DNA from: Buteo buteo | Taxonomy: Eukaryota; Chordata; Aves; Accipitriformes; Accipitridae | Reading direction: 5' to 3' | Length of the DNA: 64,000 nt | Assembly (NCBI RefSeq): GCF_964188355.1 | Contig: NC_134176.1 | Location: 11,547,816-11,611,815, forward strand | In this document: piece after piece, positions 62,802 through 64,000 of the stretch | Position numbering within the stretch: position 1 is the first letter of the stretch | How the letters are laid out: each line of letters starts with the position of its first letter | Made by a program: the position numbers and the translations under genes | The notes under the pieces: model-generated | What the model was told of the DNA's origin: nothing | What the model saw: the letters and a program-made list of their open reading frames with translations, nothing else | Database searches by the model: none

Positions 62802-64000
62802 GTAGATTTAGTTAAATGACATCTCATTCTATTAGTGATCATCCACGCTATGTAATTCTACTATTGCTGGTTCCAGAATGTTTCAGTCACAGATAGAATT
62901 ATTAGTCTGATCTGTTATACCATCTTTAAAAGGATACATAAAGAATATTCACCCTTACATCTGCCAAAAGGAAACACTTGGGAAAGGATAAAAACAGGCA
63001 TTCTTTCAGTATATTTTCTCAGGTTCTGGATTTCAGTAGGGTAGGGAGTTTGAGTTCCTCAATTTTAACAGCTATTGAAGGATCTGCCTTCCCTGGAGTT
63101 CCGAGTCTTTTTTGGATTTGTTTATGTATTTGGTTTCTAGCACAGCCTGTGGCAGTAAACTCAAAAGTTAATTACATGCAATGGCAAAAAAATTCCTTTT
63201 GATTTAACACTGCTACCTGATTTCATTGTAGCTGGGGGGAAATTATGAATAATAGTGAATGCGCATTTGCAGACTTGAAAGGCTCCTATCAATACAATTT
63301 GTCACTATCATTACTATTGGAGGCATTCAAGAGGATTAATCTGACCTTTTATAGATTCAAATATTTCTACCTTGGACTCAGTGATGGAAGAAATACATAA
63401 ATGTGGATGATCACTCATAAACTGTGGTAAGTGAAATCTCATTCTGCTAGATGTTGGGTGAGCACCTGGAGATAAAAGGGATCTTGACAAGCAGTCATGA
63501 CCTTTTTTTCTTATGGAAGTAACCACTGGAAGGCACAAGGTTGACTGGGAGCAGGTCTGTAGCCATCCAAAGACACTACTTTTTACAGTACTTCTTTCTC
63601 CAATGCTACATATTATTAACCTTGAAGGGAAAAATCCTGAAGCTGTTTACCTTAAACTTGTTTAAGTGACTTTGCAATGCTGCTGAAACCTAAATCAAAC
63701 AATAAAATACAACTGCTGCTTTTAAAATTTTAGTACTACGTTTTCATCCAGCAATAAATAACATCTGCCAGCAAGGCTAACCTTTAAGATGTTCCGTTTC
63801 CTTCAAGGATAATCTGTCATGTATCACATCTGCAGGCGTATTACGTACCCAGGACAAAATCAGGAGCTTTTAAGAGTTAATACACAGTTCTCATTTCGCA
63901 GTTGACCAATGGCAGGTTATGGGTTATTGGACTGTGGGGGAGTTAGCATTATCTACTCCTCTCATCATAAGGACAAGAGTAGAAACCTTTCAGTTTTATT
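62802..64000. other. No feature recognised at the right edge
   Basis: AT-rich. It was searched for plus-strand copies of ASPG exons 5 and 6; none was found. Confidence 0.6.

Noticed and set aside
44000..64000. TDRD9 or RD3L, the mammalian upstream neighbours of ASPG
   Set aside because: No segment resembling the helicase/Tudor parts of TDRD9 or the RD3-like protein was recognised on either strand.

Overview
This window is vertebrate nuclear DNA, and almost certainly from a bird. The evidence is long introns with GT-AG splicing, CR1 LINE fragments (one ending in the typical CR1 3' octamer-like tail), and three LTR insertions of families I know as abundant in birds. Most of the sequence is intronic or intergenic and carries no gene.

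The one gene I can identify with confidence is ASPG (60-kDa L-asparaginase / lysophospholipase), on the minus strand. I rebuilt 13 consecutive coding exons from 43586 down to 3893. Every junction is GT-AG, all phases fit, and together they give 1643 coding bases (547 codons plus two bases) without a stop. Exons 1-9 encode the asparaginase domain, with the catalytic Thr/Thr-Asp/Lys set intact. Exons 11-13 encode the ankyrin-repeat tail. The last exon or exons (roughly the final 60 residues by comparison with the mammalian protein) were not found and probably lie left of position 1. The gene starts in a CpG island (about 43250-44110) with a TATA-like element just upstream of the ATG.

Layout. 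1-3892: downstream of ASPG exon 13, with a small CpG-rich patch near 2210-2480 and a 69-bp mini-LTR at 304-372. 3893-43586: ASPG, with a full solo LTR in intron 1 (37300-37892). 43250-44110: CpG island. 44110-64000: the region upstream of ASPG, with a CR1 LINE on the minus strand (46215-48124), an LTR of 1144 bp with a perfect 5-bp target duplication (49993-51136), a CR1 3' end on the plus strand (54881-55129), and a second mini-LTR (62708-62796).

The upstream region holds the least expected material. First, a diverged copy of ASPG exon 3 lies on the opposite strand at 58311-58413, followed 3 kb later by a weaker match to the catalytic part of exon 4. This suggests a decayed or diverged head-to-head ASPG paralogue. 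Second, a pair of inverted copies (49500-49690 and 54650-54880) share a core of about 115 bp at about 96% identity inside flanks of only about 70%. That core coincides with a well-formed candidate terminal exon on the plus strand, and another clean exon-like segment lies 1.1 kb before it. I do not recognise the protein.
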